The notes: generated by a model not told the origin, from the sequence alone. A DNA stretch of 64,000 nucleotides from Flavihumibacter fluvii (GCF_018595675.2 NZ_CP092333.1:706001-770000); one strand, 5' to 3'; counted from the stretch's first letter, positions 25,547-35,014 are shown. Numbers and translations are program-made.

Positions 25547-26704
25547 ATGATGCAAAAACGTATTGCGATTTTCGGTTCAACCGGCTCCATTGGAACACAG
25601 GCCCTTGAAGTTATTGCTGCCAACCCGGCTTTATTTACGGCGGAAGTACTCACTGCCCAGCAAAATGATGAATTATTGGTGAAACAGGCTTTGGCATTCA
25701 ATCCGAATATCGTGGTGATTGGCGATGAAAGCCGCTACCAGAAGGTGAAAGACGCGCTTGCCGGGACCGATATCAAGGTTTTTGCCGGGGAGAAATCCAT
25801 CGAAGACGTTGCAGGAATGGATTGTTATGACCTGATGCTGGCGGGGATTGTAGGATTTGCGGGACTGAAACCTACATTACAGGCGGTGGAACAGGGTAAA
25901 CCCGTGGCGCTGGCCAATAAAGAAACACTGGTAGTGGCCGGCGATATCGTAATGCGTAAGGCCATCGAGAAAAGAGTGCCGATCATCCCGGTCGACAGCG
26001 AACATTCTGCCATTTTCCAGTGCCTTGTAGGAGAGAACCTCAATCCGATCGATAAAATCATCTTAACGGCATCCGGCGGACCCTTCCTGGGGAAAAAACC
26101 CAATTTCCTGGTGAATGTGAAACGTGACCATGCACTGCAGCATCCCAACTGGAGCATGGGGGCCAAGATATCTATTGATTCGGCGACCTTAATGAATAAG
26201 GGGTTGGAAATGATTGAAGCAAAATGGCTCTTCAACCTTAAACCCGAGCAGGTGCAGGTAATGGTGCACCCACAGAGTATAATCCATAGTATGGTACAGT
26301 TCCAGGATGGAAGTATCAAGGCGCAATTGGGCCTGCCCGATATGAAATTACCCATCCAGTATGCGCTGGCTTTTCCGCAGCGCCTGAATAATGCATTCCC
26401 CCGCTATGATTTTCGCCGGCCCAATACTTTAACATTTGAAGAGCCTGATGTAAAGACCTTCCGCAATTTATCACTCGCTACTGAAGCGCTTTTTAAAGGC
26501 GGAAACCTGCCCTGTGTATTAAATGCGGCCAACGAGATCGCAGTATTTGCGTTTTTACGCAACCGCGTGGGCTTTCTCGATATGACAGATGTGATTGAGC
26601 GAACCATGCAGAAAGTTCCATTTATCGCCCAACCTACCCTGGAAGAATATTTTGATAGTGATGCAGAAGCCAGGGAGTTCGCTGCAACCCTGATCCACAT
26701 GTAA
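25547..26704 (+). CDS. dxr: 1-deoxy-D-xylulose-5-phosphate reductoisomerase
   Basis: Second step of the MEP isoprenoid pathway, NADPH- and metal-dependent. 385 residues: IAIFGSTGSIGTQALEVI (NADPH), ANKETLVVAGD, PVDSEHSAIFQCL (metal ligands), SGGPF and MHPQSIIHSMVQF (written MVHPQSIIHSMVQF). Standard length. ATG codons at 25547 and 25550 are both possible starts. Convergent with the lipoprotein gene, 2 bp apart. Confidence 0.97.
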   Translation: MMQKRIAIFGSTGSIGTQALEVIAANPALFTAEVLTAQQNDELLVKQALAFNPNIVVIGDESRYQKVKDALAGTDIKVFAGEKSIEDVAGMDCYDLMLAGIVGFAGLKPTLQAVEQGKPVALANKETLVVAGDIVMRKAIEKRVPIIPVDSEHSAIFQCLVGENLNPIDKIILTASGGPFLGKKPNFLVNVKRDHALQHPNWSMGAKISIDSATLMNKGLEMIEAKWLFNLKPEQVQVMVHPQSIIHSMVQFQDGSIKAQLGLPDMKLPIQYALAFPQRLNNAFPRYDFRRPNTLTFEEPDVKTFRNLSLATEALFKGGNLPCVLNAANEIAVFAFLRNRVGFLDMTDVIERTMQKVPFIAQPTLEEYFDSDAEAREFAATLIHM

Positions 26705-26706
26705 AC

Positions 26707-27132
26707 TTATTGTGTAACTAATACAGTATCTGCACGATATAGGGTGGTATTGTTGTAAAACCTGAATACCTGTTTGCCTTCTGCCCTTGGTGTAAAACGT
26801 ATCGTGGTATCTTTTACATATGGTGCACCAATACAGGATGCTGTATCTCCTAATGCAGGGTTTGGATAACTTCCGATTGCACGCAGGTCATATTGTTTGT
26901 CTGCCGAAGCTTGTCCTTCATAACCTTCCAAACGATAACAGGCCTTTGATCCGGTTAACCTTACCTGGAAGGTAATGGTATCCCTTACCGTTGCTGTAGC
27001 CGGCCCCTGAACATGTGCAAAGTTAAGGTAATCATAAAGGCGCTCTGGCACTGGTGGTGTTGTATCTTTTAAACAGGCAGTAAAAAACATCACGGTAACT
27101 AATAAAAAACCCAGCATTTTCATGTTATTCAT
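26707..27132 (-). CDS. Small lipoprotein of unknown function
   Basis: 141 residues with a lipoprotein signal (MKMLGFLLVTVMFFTAC, lipobox FTAC) followed by about 120 residues of predicted beta structure. An internal cysteine pair (ACYRLEGYEG and SCIGAPY) could form a disulphide. No family recognised. Divergent from rseP across a 120-bp gap. Confidence 0.7.
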   Translation of the reverse strand: MNNMKMLGFLLVTVMFFTACLKDTTPPVPERLYDYLNFAHVQGPATATVRDTITFQVRLTGSKACYRLEGYEGQASADKQYDLRAIGSYPNPALGDTASCIGAPYVKDTTIRFTPRAEGKQVFRFYNNTTLYRADTVLVTQ

Positions 27133-27252
27133 TTTTATGATGACAAACGCAATTTATATTACGTTGTCCGTTAATAAAATTTTATATCCCCGATAGGCTT
27201 TTTTCCCGGATATTTGCCACTATTCAAAAATTGAATTTCACTGAATCAAAAT

Positions 27253-28602
27253 ATGAGTTTGTTAGCAATAAACTGGGCAGAAGCGGGTGTAAAGGCAGGG
27301 CAATTTATCCTATCCTTCTCTATCATCGTCATACTACATGAATTAGGCCATTTCTTGCCAGCGCGCTGGTTTAAATGCAGGGTAGAAAAGTTTTATCTTT
27401 TTTTTAATCCATATTTTTCCCTTTTCAAGAAAAAAATTGGTGAAACGGAATACGGCCTGGGCTGGATTCCGTTTGGCGGCTATGTGAAGATTGCCGGAAT
27501 GATTGACGAGAGTATGGATAAGGAGCAGATGAAATTGCCTCCCCAACCTTTCGAATTCCGGAGCAAGCCCGCCTGGCAAAGGCTGGTCATCATGCTGGGT
27601 GGCGTAACGGTGAACCTCGTCCTCGGTTTTCTTATTTATGCCTGCATGTTATGGTATTGGGGTGAATCCTATGTGCCGACCAATAAATTTACCTATGGTA
27701 TCGCGACAGATTCGCTGGCACAAAGTATTGGCCTGAAAGACGGTGATAAAGTGTTGCGGGTGGATGGCGAATATTTCGACCGCTTCAATAAGATTCCGCT
27801 TAAAGTGGTGCTGGGTGGCGCTAAAACGATAGAAGTGGAAAGAAATGGCCAGCCGGTTACTATCACGATCCCTGAAGACTTTGCAGCCAAGTTGATCCAT
27901 TTTAAAACGATCAACTTTATAGATATGCGGATGCCTTTCCTGGCCATCGATTCTGTAGTTGATACTGCTGCAGCCGGCCGCGCAGGGTTACGTAAAAATG
28001 ACCGCATATTGAGCGTGAATGGAACACCGGTACCATTTTACCATGAATTCAGGAAACAGATCCAGGCAAGTAAAAACAAAGACGTTCAGCTGGTCGTTGC
28101 CCGTGATAATGATACTTTGAATCTGACCGCAAAAATCGGCGCCGCCGGAACAATCGGGTTGTACCCTGTTTCTGCCAAGGATAAATTTGAAATAAAGGAA
28201 ATCAATTATGGTTTCTTTGAAGCGATACCGGCCGGATTGAAAAAAAGTGTAGAGACGCTGGAAGGATATTGGTTACAATTGAAACTGATCTTCAGTGGCA
28301 AAGTGAATACCAATGAATCGTTGGGCAGTGTGATCAGTATCGGGAAAATGTTTGCCCCGGTGTGGGACTGGCAGCAGTTCTGGAGCCTGACCGCGTTTTT
28401 CTCGCTGGTGCTGGCCCTGATGAATATCCTGCCAATTCCCGGACTGGATGGCGGCCATGCCTTATTTACGGTAATAGAGATGGTGTCCGGCCGCAAACCC
28501 AGTGAGAAGTTCCTGGAGTATGCACAAATGGCGGGTATGGTGCTGTTGCTTGGTCTGATGGCATATGCACTCGGCCTGGATATATTCCGGTTGTTTAAGT
28601 AG
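27253..28602 (+). CDS. rseP: Site-2 intramembrane metalloprotease RseP
   Basis: Cuts membrane-embedded anti-sigma factors and remnant signal peptides. 449 residues: first TM with HELGH (H29, E30, H33), GWIPFGGYVKIAGM, PDZ domains at about 140-215 and 230-300, and the C-terminal TM motif NILPIPGLDGGH. The order and length are normal. Bacteroidota often carry dxr next to rseP, as here. Confidence 0.96.
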   Translation: MSLLAINWAEAGVKAGQFILSFSIIVILHELGHFLPARWFKCRVEKFYLFFNPYFSLFKKKIGETEYGLGWIPFGGYVKIAGMIDESMDKEQMKLPPQPFEFRSKPAWQRLVIMLGGVTVNLVLGFLIYACMLWYWGESYVPTNKFTYGIATDSLAQSIGLKDGDKVLRVDGEYFDRFNKIPLKVVLGGAKTIEVERNGQPVTITIPEDFAAKLIHFKTINFIDMRMPFLAIDSVVDTAAAGRAGLRKNDRILSVNGTPVPFYHEFRKQIQASKNKDVQLVVARDNDTLNLTAKIGAAGTIGLYPVSAKDKFEIKEINYGFFEAIPAGLKKSVETLEGYWLQLKLIFSGKVNTNESLGSVISIGKMFAPVWDWQQFWSLTAFFSLVLALMNILPIPGLDGGHALFTVIEMVSGRKPSEKFLEYAQMAGMVLLLGLMAYALGLDIFRLFK

Positions 28603-28695
28603 GTTGAAGTTTTACGCAATGCCGCTTAGGAGCAAAGCCGCAAAGGTTTATTTAAAGCCTGCGAAAGGGTAGAGACACTTTCAGATAGTTGAATA

Positions 28696-28735
28696 AAGAG
28701 ACGCAATGGTGTATGCACTGTTGCGTCTCTTTTTG
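28696..28735 (+). terminator. Rho-independent terminator after rseP
   Basis: AAGAGACGCAA (28696-28706) pairs with TTGCGTCTCTT (28721-28731), with an inner GTG/CAC in the loop, followed by TTTTG. It lies about 95 bp after the rseP stop; the stretch between (28603-28695) shows no gene. Confidence 0.85.
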
Positions 28736-28766
28736 TATGGCGCATTTCCTGGTTGCCCCTTCAATG

Positions 28767-28799
28767 TTTGCCATTATTTACAGAAATAGTATAAAATTG
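28767..28799 (+). promoter_or_regulatory. Promoter of the aldo/keto reductase gene
   Basis: TTTG (28767-28770), a 21-bp spacer and TAAAATTG (28792-28799, one mismatch to TAnnTTTG). The ATG follows only 5 bp later, so the transcript would be nearly leaderless or start a little downstream. Confidence 0.5.
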
Positions 28800-28803
28800 C
28801 AGC

Positions 28804-29706
28804 ATGGAAAAGATTTATTTAAGTGATGCCGGCCCAAAAGTTTCTCCTGCGATTTATGGATTCTGGCGCTGGGAAGATACTGCTGCCCATAACGAGGAAG
28901 AAATGGAGCGGATCGTTAATCTTTGCCTGGAATTGGGCATCAATACATTTGACCATGCCGATTATTACGGCGGCTACCAGGCAGAGAAACTGTTTGGTAA
29001 AATCATAGCAAAGCGGTCATTCAAAAGGGAGGATATCGTATTGTTTTCGAAATGCGGCCTGATGATGCCGCATCAGGGCAAACCTTCGATCAGGATTGCC
29101 CACGTCAACAGTTCGGCTGAACATATCCGTGAAAGTGTGGAACAATCCCTCCGGAACCTGAAAACGGATCACCTCGATATTTTCCTGCTCGATCACCTGG
29201 ACCAATTATCCAATGTGGAAGAAACTGCATTGGCCTTGCAGCAATTAAAGTCTTCAGGCAAAATAAAGAATATTGGTGTCGCTAACTTTTCTGTTTTCCA
29301 GCACCAGTTGTTAACAGCCTGCCTGCAGGTCCCGATCGTGACCAATCATGTTGAACTGAACCTGCTGAATACCCGGGCTATTGAGAACGGGCAGCTGGAT
29401 TATATTAAACAGAAATATATGCGGCCACTGGCTGCAGCGCCATTGGCAGATGGACGAATTGAAAATGGTACTGATGCAAAAGCGGTAAGGGTAAGGGCTA
29501 AGCTGGTTGAAATTGGTGCAAAGTATGGCATCAATGCTGAGACGACCGCCGTGGCCTGGTTGATTAAACTGGGTGCACTGCCATTAGTGGGTACCCGCAA
29601 GGAACAACGCATCCGGAATATTGTGGCTGCCTGTTCAATTGATATAGAGCACCAGGATTGGTATGACCTGTATAATACGTCAATCGGAGCGGGTCAGAAC
29701 GAATAG
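28804..29706 (+). CDS. Aldo/keto reductase (YdhF-like)
   Basis: NADPH-dependent reductase of carbonyl compounds. 300 residues, TIM-barrel with the catalytic tetrad in FDHADYYGGYQAEKLFG (Asp, Tyr), LFSKCG (Lys) and LDIFLLDHLD (His). The N-terminal SPAIYGFWRW and the VELNLLNTRAIENGQLDY segment resemble YdhF. Substrate unknown. Its last 13 bp overlap the end of the convergent gene. Confidence 0.88.
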   Translation: MEKIYLSDAGPKVSPAIYGFWRWEDTAAHNEEEMERIVNLCLELGINTFDHADYYGGYQAEKLFGKIIAKRSFKREDIVLFSKCGLMMPHQGKPSIRIAHVNSSAEHIRESVEQSLRNLKTDHLDIFLLDHLDQLSNVEETALALQQLKSSGKIKNIGVANFSVFQHQLLTACLQVPIVTNHVELNLLNTRAIENGQLDYIKQKYMRPLAAAPLADGRIENGTDAKAVRVRAKLVEIGAKYGINAETTAVAWLIKLGALPLVGTRKEQRIRNIVAACSIDIEHQDWYDLYNTSIGAGQNE

Positions 29707-30329
29707 TTTAGCCCGATGATGAAGAACCGCCGGGATGGATCGAAAGGATCAAAGAAGTAGGCCGATGCAGTGGCTTTGGGCAAAAAGACGGCATTCAGCA
29801 TCAGTCCCCGGTCTACTTCACGTCCGCTTTTATACAATTTTGACCGTTGTACAACGATCCCGGGTTCCAGCCAGGGTAGAATGGTATAGGTGAATTCCGA
29901 CCAGGTATAAAAAAAGTTGTCTGTTTTATTTTCCAGGTTAACGGCATATTCGGTTTGTGTAGTAAAGTTGAACCGTTTATACTGCAGGGTGGCTTCCATT
30001 CCCGGTAAAAATGCTTTTGTGTTACCCATCGCGAATCCTGCCATGGGAATCAGTTCCCATTCCACCGCATGCCGGTCATTTGAAAAGGAATAGCCGGCGA
30101 ACAGTGAAAAGGTTTGCAGGTCTTCATAATTGTACCTCGCCTCAGCATAGATATTGTGGTAATAGCCACCGGTAATGCCCATGCCATAGATGGAACCATC
30201 ATTGAGGTAATTAAAAAAACCATTTACATACCCGTCATGAAACGCGCTGGTCTTTATAAGACTATCCTGTGCTACGCCGGACCTGGTAAGCAGCAGGCAG
30301 GTTATAATACAGAAGACAGTCCGGGTCAT
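29694..30329 (-). CDS. Predicted outer-membrane beta-barrel protein of unknown function
   Basis: About 211 residues from the ATG at 30329 (an upstream ATG at 30350 would add seven residues before the signal peptide). Signal ends near GVAQDSL. Alternating aromatic strands (YHNIYAEARYNYEDLQTFSLFAGYSF, split across several strands) and a terminal Phe (FIIGLNYSF) suggest a small barrel. It starts 10 bp after the MutS-like gene and is probably co-transcribed with it. Confidence 0.65.
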   Translation of the reverse strand: MTRTVFCIITCLLLTRSGVAQDSLIKTSAFHDGYVNGFFNYLNDGSIYGMGITGGYYHNIYAEARYNYEDLQTFSLFAGYSFSNDRHAVEWELIPMAGFAMGNTKAFLPGMEATLQYKRFNFTTQTEYAVNLENKTDNFFYTWSEFTYTILPWLEPGIVVQRSKLYKSGREVDRGLMLNAVFLPKATASAYFFDPFDPSRRFFIIGLNYSF

Positions 30330-30339
30330 GTACAAGAAA

Positions 30340-32139
30340 TTACAGGTCAATCCCTATTTTTTTCATGAGGATGGAAGCGTTCATACTTTGGCAGATCCCG
30401 GGTTTCAGGGTATAATCGAAATACAATTCTTCACCTTTCACCGATACATCGAAATGGTAATTGCTGATGGCATCAGGATATTGGTTGGATAATTCAGTAA
30501 GAGAGAGGTCGTGGGTAGCGAGCATGCCGCAGGCATGTTGCCTGCACAGTTGCTGCAACAGGGCCTTTGAACCCGTTTGCCGGTCCTGCGAATTAGTGCC
30601 GCGCAAAATCTCATCCAGCAATAAAAAAACGGGCAGGTGCTGGTTGACCGCTTCGATGATGGATTTTAGTTTTCGCAATTCCGCATAAAAAGTTGAGGTA
30701 TTTTCTTCAAGGTTATCGGCGATCCGCATGCTGCTCATGATGCGCATATTAGCCACCGTTAGTTCCCTGGCGCAGACAACAGAACCCGCCATGGCCAGTA
30801 CCTGGTTGATGCCAATGCTGCGCAGGAAAGTACTTTTTCCGGCCATATTGGAACCGGTGATCAAGGCGATTGCCGGCAAACCTGTACTGGAAAAATCATT
30901 GCATACCCGTTTCTGTGGTGCGATCAATGGGTGGCCAATATCAATGCCCCTGAATTCACCGGCGATGTCAGAAAGGGCAGGATAGGCGAATTGCGGGTGG
31001 TTGAAAGCGAAGCGTCCAAAGCTGTTCAAGGCTTCGATCTCACCGAGTATGCCGAACCACCTGTTGATTTTATCTGTGCGGGCCAGCTTCCATTTTTCCA
31101 GCGCAAGCACCTGTTGGAGGTCCCACAGCAGGAAGGTATTGAGTGGAAGGAATACGATCGGGTTAAGGCGGTAATCAAAACGATCCAGGATTTTGCGGAG
31201 CAGGCGGATTGATTTTCCTGCACTGGGCTGGTGGTCCGGATGAAGGGTGGATTGTGCTTCTTTCAGTACAGTCGTTTTGAAGGGTGCCGTTTCAATACAT
31301 TGCAAAGCATCTGACAAAGTGGATAATTGTGATACGATTTTATCGAGCCTGCGGTATTGCGGCATTACCAGCCGGGTAAGTAAAAATGCAAAGACCATAA
31401 AGACCAGTACCAGCAGGTAGAAGGTAGGGGTGGGGATAATATCCACCAGGTAAAGCAGCAGGGCGCTTAAGGAAAGCATGGGAAAAATGAGCGCGAGTAA
31501 GCGCCAATAAGGCTGCTGGAATGTAGCGGGCTGCTGCATCCATTCTGCCAGCTTTTCTTCTGTGCGGTGGCTGATGGGTTGCAGTTGTCCGGTAGCTTCA
31601 AACCCGATGCTCCATTCAGGAAGGGCTGCCAGTTCTTTTACGGCCTCCTGCCTTTGGGAGAGTGTTTCGTTGCCGGCTGGCTGTAGCAGCCAGGCTGCAA
31701 GGGTCTGGTGGCCTTTGTCGCTGGTGGTACGGTGCAGGTATTGAAAGAGGGAGGCCTGGCCAAAGATATCGAGGTCGGTGCTGTAATCGTGCCCCTTAGG
31801 TTCCAGGGTGGCGCCGGTAAACCGATGGGTAAACTGGTGTTGGGCAAACTGGATTTCCTGGTGGTGGAGGGTGATTTTTTGTTCGAGCAGGGCAATTTTC
31901 CGTGCCAGTTCCAGGCTGCGGGCCAGCAGCCATAAGAAAATGCCCAGCGTAAGGGCTGCAATGGTGAATCCACCGGCGATCGAATTGGACCAGGTCTGGA
32001 TGACACCCCAGCTGCCGAGCAGTACTATAGCCAACCGCGCCCAGGCGATGGTGTTTTTTTGCTTTTGCAGGGTGGTTTTTTCGATGCTGAATTGTTGGGC
32101 CTGGCGGGCATGCCAGTCCGTCGGAATAAGGGCATTCAT
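30340..32139 (-). CDS. Membrane-associated MutS-family ATPase (no mismatch-recognition domain)
   Basis: 599 residues. Two TM helices near 30-70, another pair near 215-260, then a MutS core and the MutS ATPase: Walker A ITGSNMAGKSTFLRSIG near 425, STFYAELRKLKSIIE, Walker B FLLLDEILRGTNSQDRQ and ATHDLSLTEL. The N-terminal mismatch-binding and connector domains of MutS and the C-terminal nuclease of MutS2 are both absent. Proteins of this shape are found across Bacteroidota; the function is not established and mismatch repair is unlikely for a membrane-tethered form. Confidence 0.85.
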   Translation of the reverse strand: MNALIPTDWHARQAQQFSIEKTTLQKQKNTIAWARLAIVLLGSWGVIQTWSNSIAGGFTIAALTLGIFLWLLARSLELARKIALLEQKITLHHQEIQFAQHQFTHRFTGATLEPKGHDYSTDLDIFGQASLFQYLHRTTSDKGHQTLAAWLLQPAGNETLSQRQEAVKELAALPEWSIGFEATGQLQPISHRTEEKLAEWMQQPATFQQPYWRLLALIFPMLSLSALLLYLVDIIPTPTFYLLVLVFMVFAFLLTRLVMPQYRRLDKIVSQLSTLSDALQCIETAPFKTTVLKEAQSTLHPDHQPSAGKSIRLLRKILDRFDYRLNPIVFLPLNTFLLWDLQQVLALEKWKLARTDKINRWFGILGEIEALNSFGRFAFNHPQFAYPALSDIAGEFRGIDIGHPLIAPQKRVCNDFSSTGLPAIALITGSNMAGKSTFLRSIGINQVLAMAGSVVCARELTVANMRIMSSMRIADNLEENTSTFYAELRKLKSIIEAVNQHLPVFLLLDEILRGTNSQDRQTGSKALLQQLCRQHACGMLATHDLSLTELSNQYPDAISNYHFDVSVKGEELYFDYTLKPGICQSMNASILMKKIGIDL

Positions 32140-32195
32140 GCCATGAAACTAGTACTTTTTGCTATCCCTTAACCTGGTGGTCGGGTGATTTGTGC

Positions 32196-32268
32196 TATAT
32201 TTGTCGTCCGGTAGAAAGTTTTCAGCAATCGATGGGCCACTGCTCACTGCTTCCTGCTCACTGTTTAC
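32196..32268 (+). promoter_or_regulatory. tmRNA promoter box and repeat-bearing precursor leader
   Basis: TATATTTG (32196-32203) is a perfect -7 box; no clear -33 TTTG lies 19-21 bp before it. Between it and the mature tmRNA 5' end (32274) is a block of CTGCTCA/CTTCCTG heptamer-type units (32228-32268), the same repeat class as in the arginine operon. It would be removed by RNase P. Confidence 0.5.
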
Positions 32269-32273
32269 CATAT

Positions 32274-32644
32274 GGGGCTGTATTGGCTTCGACAGCGTAG
32301 GTCTTTGAAAGTATAAGCATGTCGTGCGTTGGATAATTAGCACGTAAATCTGAATACCCAAAACTCAAATGGCAATACACAGTATGCCATGGCTGCCTAA
32401 TCAGTGATTAAGTAGTCATTAGGGCCGCGTGAGCAGGTTGGTCTGTTACCAAGCTTCGCCGCCGACTCAAAACAAATACAGAATGCTGCAAGTGAAGGCT
32501 GTGCCACTTGCTTAAGACCATCCAGCTAAGGAATGAATCGGTTTGTTGGTTTCCTGCTCATTCCCGACAAATAATAATCAAATAAACATGTAGAAAGCTT
32601 TTGGAGGATATGTTTGGACGGGGGTTCGACTCCCCCCAGCTCCA
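32274..32644 (+). ncRNA. ssrA: tmRNA (ssrA), tag GNTQYAMAA
   Basis: Rescues stalled ribosomes. The 5' end GGGGCTG and 3' end CAGCTCC plus discriminator A form the tRNA-like acceptor stem; the 3' part also has the T-arm GGGGGTTCGACTCCCC. The early TTGGCTTCGAC segment is diagnostic. The tag frame (32371-32400) starts at a GGC resume codon and reads G-N-T-Q-Y-A-M-A-A-stop, ending in the AMAA type degradation signal of Bacteroidota. CCA is not encoded. Length 371 nt, one-piece form. Confidence 0.95.
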
Positions 32645-32666
32645 CTTGAAACTCCACCTTCACAAG

Positions 32667-32700
32667 GGCCCGCAGAGCAGTATGTTTTGCGGGCCTTTTT
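32667..32700 (+). terminator. Rho-independent terminator of tmRNA
   Basis: GGCCCGCA (32667-32674) pairs with TGCGGGCC (32688-32695), followed by TTTTT. Confidence 0.88.
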
Positions 32701-32933
32701 AGTAACCAATTTCTTCAAGGTTAAAATCAGGGTTTAATTTCACCAACTTCGGGAGTGCGGTACCAAGCCTTGCATCGCCTGGCAAATGCGTTATGGTAGC
32801 TGGTGTAATTTTTTTTGCTTTCGGGCAGACAGATTTTTGCGGCTGGAAAAGATTTCTCAATTTCATTTGTGTATGCAAAACCGGATTTTGATATAAATAA
32901 TACAACCATTGAAAAGGAAAAAAATATTTTCAC
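32699..32933 (-). pseudogene. Possible small secreted protein split by a frameshift at an A8 run
   Basis: On the minus strand one frame from 32933 gives a signal-peptide-like start (FFSFSMVVLFISKSGFA) and a mature part ending at SKK; the next frame continues ITPATITHLPGD...NLEEIGY to a stop at 32699. The switch lies at an eight-base A run (plus-strand T8, 32809-32816). Removing one A would join the halves into a 77-78 residue secreted protein. Its 5' end overlaps the start of the divergent esterase-like gene, which is a point against it. It may be a pseudogene, a sequencing error or chance. Confidence 0.3.
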
Positions 32934-35014
32934 CGGTGATGTTGTGCCTGTTGTTATGGATAACAGGTACGGGCCCTCTATTTGGCCAGGTCAGGGCAGC
33001 CCAGGACACCATGTTTAATGCTCCTTATATTGATATAGACGAATGGCGGGATAAACCTGTGCGTCATCATTATATTCATGGAGGATTTAAAGGCACAGAT
33101 ACCCGTTTTTCTTTCTACTTTCCACCCAAAGAAAAATATGAAGGCCGTTTTTTCCAATACATAACACCCGTGCCTGATAATGAAAACTTATCACAGGGAT
33201 TTGCGGGAGAGGGCGATAAGATCGGTTTTTCCGTTGCGAGCGGCGCCTACTTCATAGAAAGCAATGGTGGCGGAAAAGATGGTGCAGGGATGCCCGGTTC
33301 AGGAATTGATCCAAAAATTGGCGCTTACCGGGCAAATGCTGCATGTGCGCAATATTCCCGTATTGTAGCCGCACAACTATATGGACCTCACCGTACCTAT
33401 GGTTATGCTTTCGGGGGCAGCGGTGGCGCATACAGGACCATCGGCGGCCTGGAAAATACAGACGGTGTTTGGGATGGTGCAGTGCCATATGTACTTGGCT
33501 CACCAATGGCTATACCAAATGTTTTCACCGTAAGGATACATGCCATGCGTATACTGCACGATAAATTTCCGCAAATAGTTGATGCACTTGAACCGGGCGG
33601 TAGTGGTGACATGTTTGCCGGACTAAATGATGAAGAAAGGCAGGCCCTGAACGAGGTTACCCGTATGGGTTTTCCACCCCGGGCATGGTTTGCTTACAAA
33701 ACCATGGGCTTGCATGCTTTCCCGGTGCTGTACCCTGGTGTAGCTATGGCAGATTCGAAATATTTCAAGGATTTCTGGACTTTGCCCGGGTACCTTGGTG
33801 CAGATCCTGCAACTTCCGTGCACAAAGCACGCATTGTGCAGCGCAGCAAAATAACGATGAGCATTACTGCTGAACTTGCAACTAAATTTGGATTACTGCC
33901 TGCTGAAACAGCAGGCCAGGCACGTGGCACTGCTGATGCTGCATGGAAAAGTATTGGTGGGGCAGAAGGGGGTATGCCTGTTGGCTTTCAACTGGATGAT
34001 ACATTACCTGGTATTGATTTTCTTGGCGGCGACCTATTCATTAAGAGTGGTGCGGCTGCCGGGAAAAAATTGTTTGTATCACATATCGCCGGTAATAAAA
34101 TAATCCTTGGAAACAGTGACGCAAAAGTGCTTGCACAAATAAAACCGGGTGATGAAGTAATTCTCGACAATTCAGATTTTCTTGCTGCACAAACTTATCA
34201 CAGGCACCAGGTGCCTGGTAAAGAATACAAGGTATGGGACCAGTTTAGGGATTCAACCGGTAAACCAATTTATCCCCAACGTCCAATGTTACTGGGTCCA
34301 TTATTCACCCAGGCAGCTTCCGGGGTATTGCCAAATGGTAAATTCAAGGGCAAGGTGATCCTGCTTGGATCATTGTTGGACAGCGAAGCGTTTCCCTGGC
34401 AGCAAGACTGGTATCGATTAAAAGTGAAGGAAAACTTTGGTGACAGCACGGATGATCACTTCAGGATATGGTTCACCGACCATGCCAACCATGGTGACTA
34501 TGTGCTTCCGGGAGACCCGAATTACCTTGTAAGCTATCTCGGCGTGTTACAGCAGGCACTAAGGGACCTGAGTGCTTGGGTTGAAAAAGGCATAGCGCCA
34601 CCTGCAAATACCAATTACAAAATAATCGACGGCCAGGTTGTGGTGCCTTCAAATGCTGCGGACCGAAAAGGTATTCAACCCACTGTAATTGTAAAAGCTA
34701 ATGGCAGTGCGTCAACAGAAGCTTTAATAAATCGACCGGTACAATTTACTGCAGTAATCGACCTGCCGGCAAACACCGGCAAGATAGTAAGTGCCACCTG
34801 GGATTTTGAAGGTTCGGGTACATTTCCGGTTGCGGTGAATCTGACAACTGGTGATTTTACGCCGTCGGGTGTAACGCTGAAAACAACCTACACTTTTACT
34901 AAACCGGGCATTTATTTTCCTGTACTACGGGTAGCCTCTCAACGGCAGGGGGATAAGAAAACGCCATACACACTGATAAAAAATTTAGGTCGTATGAGGG
35001 TAGTCGTTAAATAA
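32909..35014 (+). CDS. Secreted alpha/beta-hydrolase-like protein with C-terminal PKD domain
   Basis: 701 residues from a TTG start at 32909, chosen because it supplies the basic KRKK n-region of a good signal peptide (cleavage near LFG-QVRA); an ATG at 32939 would leave a poor one. A nucleophile elbow GGSGGAYR (S171) and a C-terminal-half histidine in DHANHGDYVLPGD suggest an esterase of tannase/feruloyl-esterase-like or related fold (inference; the overall family is not certain). Residues about 605-701 form a PKD-type beta-sandwich (VSATWDFEGSGTFP, TYTFTKPGIYFPVLRV). Stands alone between tmRNA and a terminator. Confidence 0.6.
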   Translation: MKRKKIFSPVMLCLLLWITGTGPLFGQVRAAQDTMFNAPYIDIDEWRDKPVRHHYIHGGFKGTDTRFSFYFPPKEKYEGRFFQYITPVPDNENLSQGFAGEGDKIGFSVASGAYFIESNGGGKDGAGMPGSGIDPKIGAYRANAACAQYSRIVAAQLYGPHRTYGYAFGGSGGAYRTIGGLENTDGVWDGAVPYVLGSPMAIPNVFTVRIHAMRILHDKFPQIVDALEPGGSGDMFAGLNDEERQALNEVTRMGFPPRAWFAYKTMGLHAFPVLYPGVAMADSKYFKDFWTLPGYLGADPATSVHKARIVQRSKITMSITAELATKFGLLPAETAGQARGTADAAWKSIGGAEGGMPVGFQLDDTLPGIDFLGGDLFIKSGAAAGKKLFVSHIAGNKIILGNSDAKVLAQIKPGDEVILDNSDFLAAQTYHRHQVPGKEYKVWDQFRDSTGKPIYPQRPMLLGPLFTQAASGVLPNGKFKGKVILLGSLLDSEAFPWQQDWYRLKVKENFGDSTDDHFRIWFTDHANHGDYVLPGDPNYLVSYLGVLQQALRDLSAWVEKGIAPPANTNYKIIDGQVVVPSNAADRKGIQPTVIVKANGSASTEALINRPVQFTAVIDLPANTGKIVSATWDFEGSGTFPVAVNLTTGDFTPSGVTLKTTYTFTKPGIYFPVLRVASQRQGDKKTPYTLIKNLGRMRVVVK

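Noticed and set aside
32274-32644. tmRNA as integration site of an island
   Set aside because: No integrase and no repeated copy of the tmRNA 3' end was seen in the following 30 kb.
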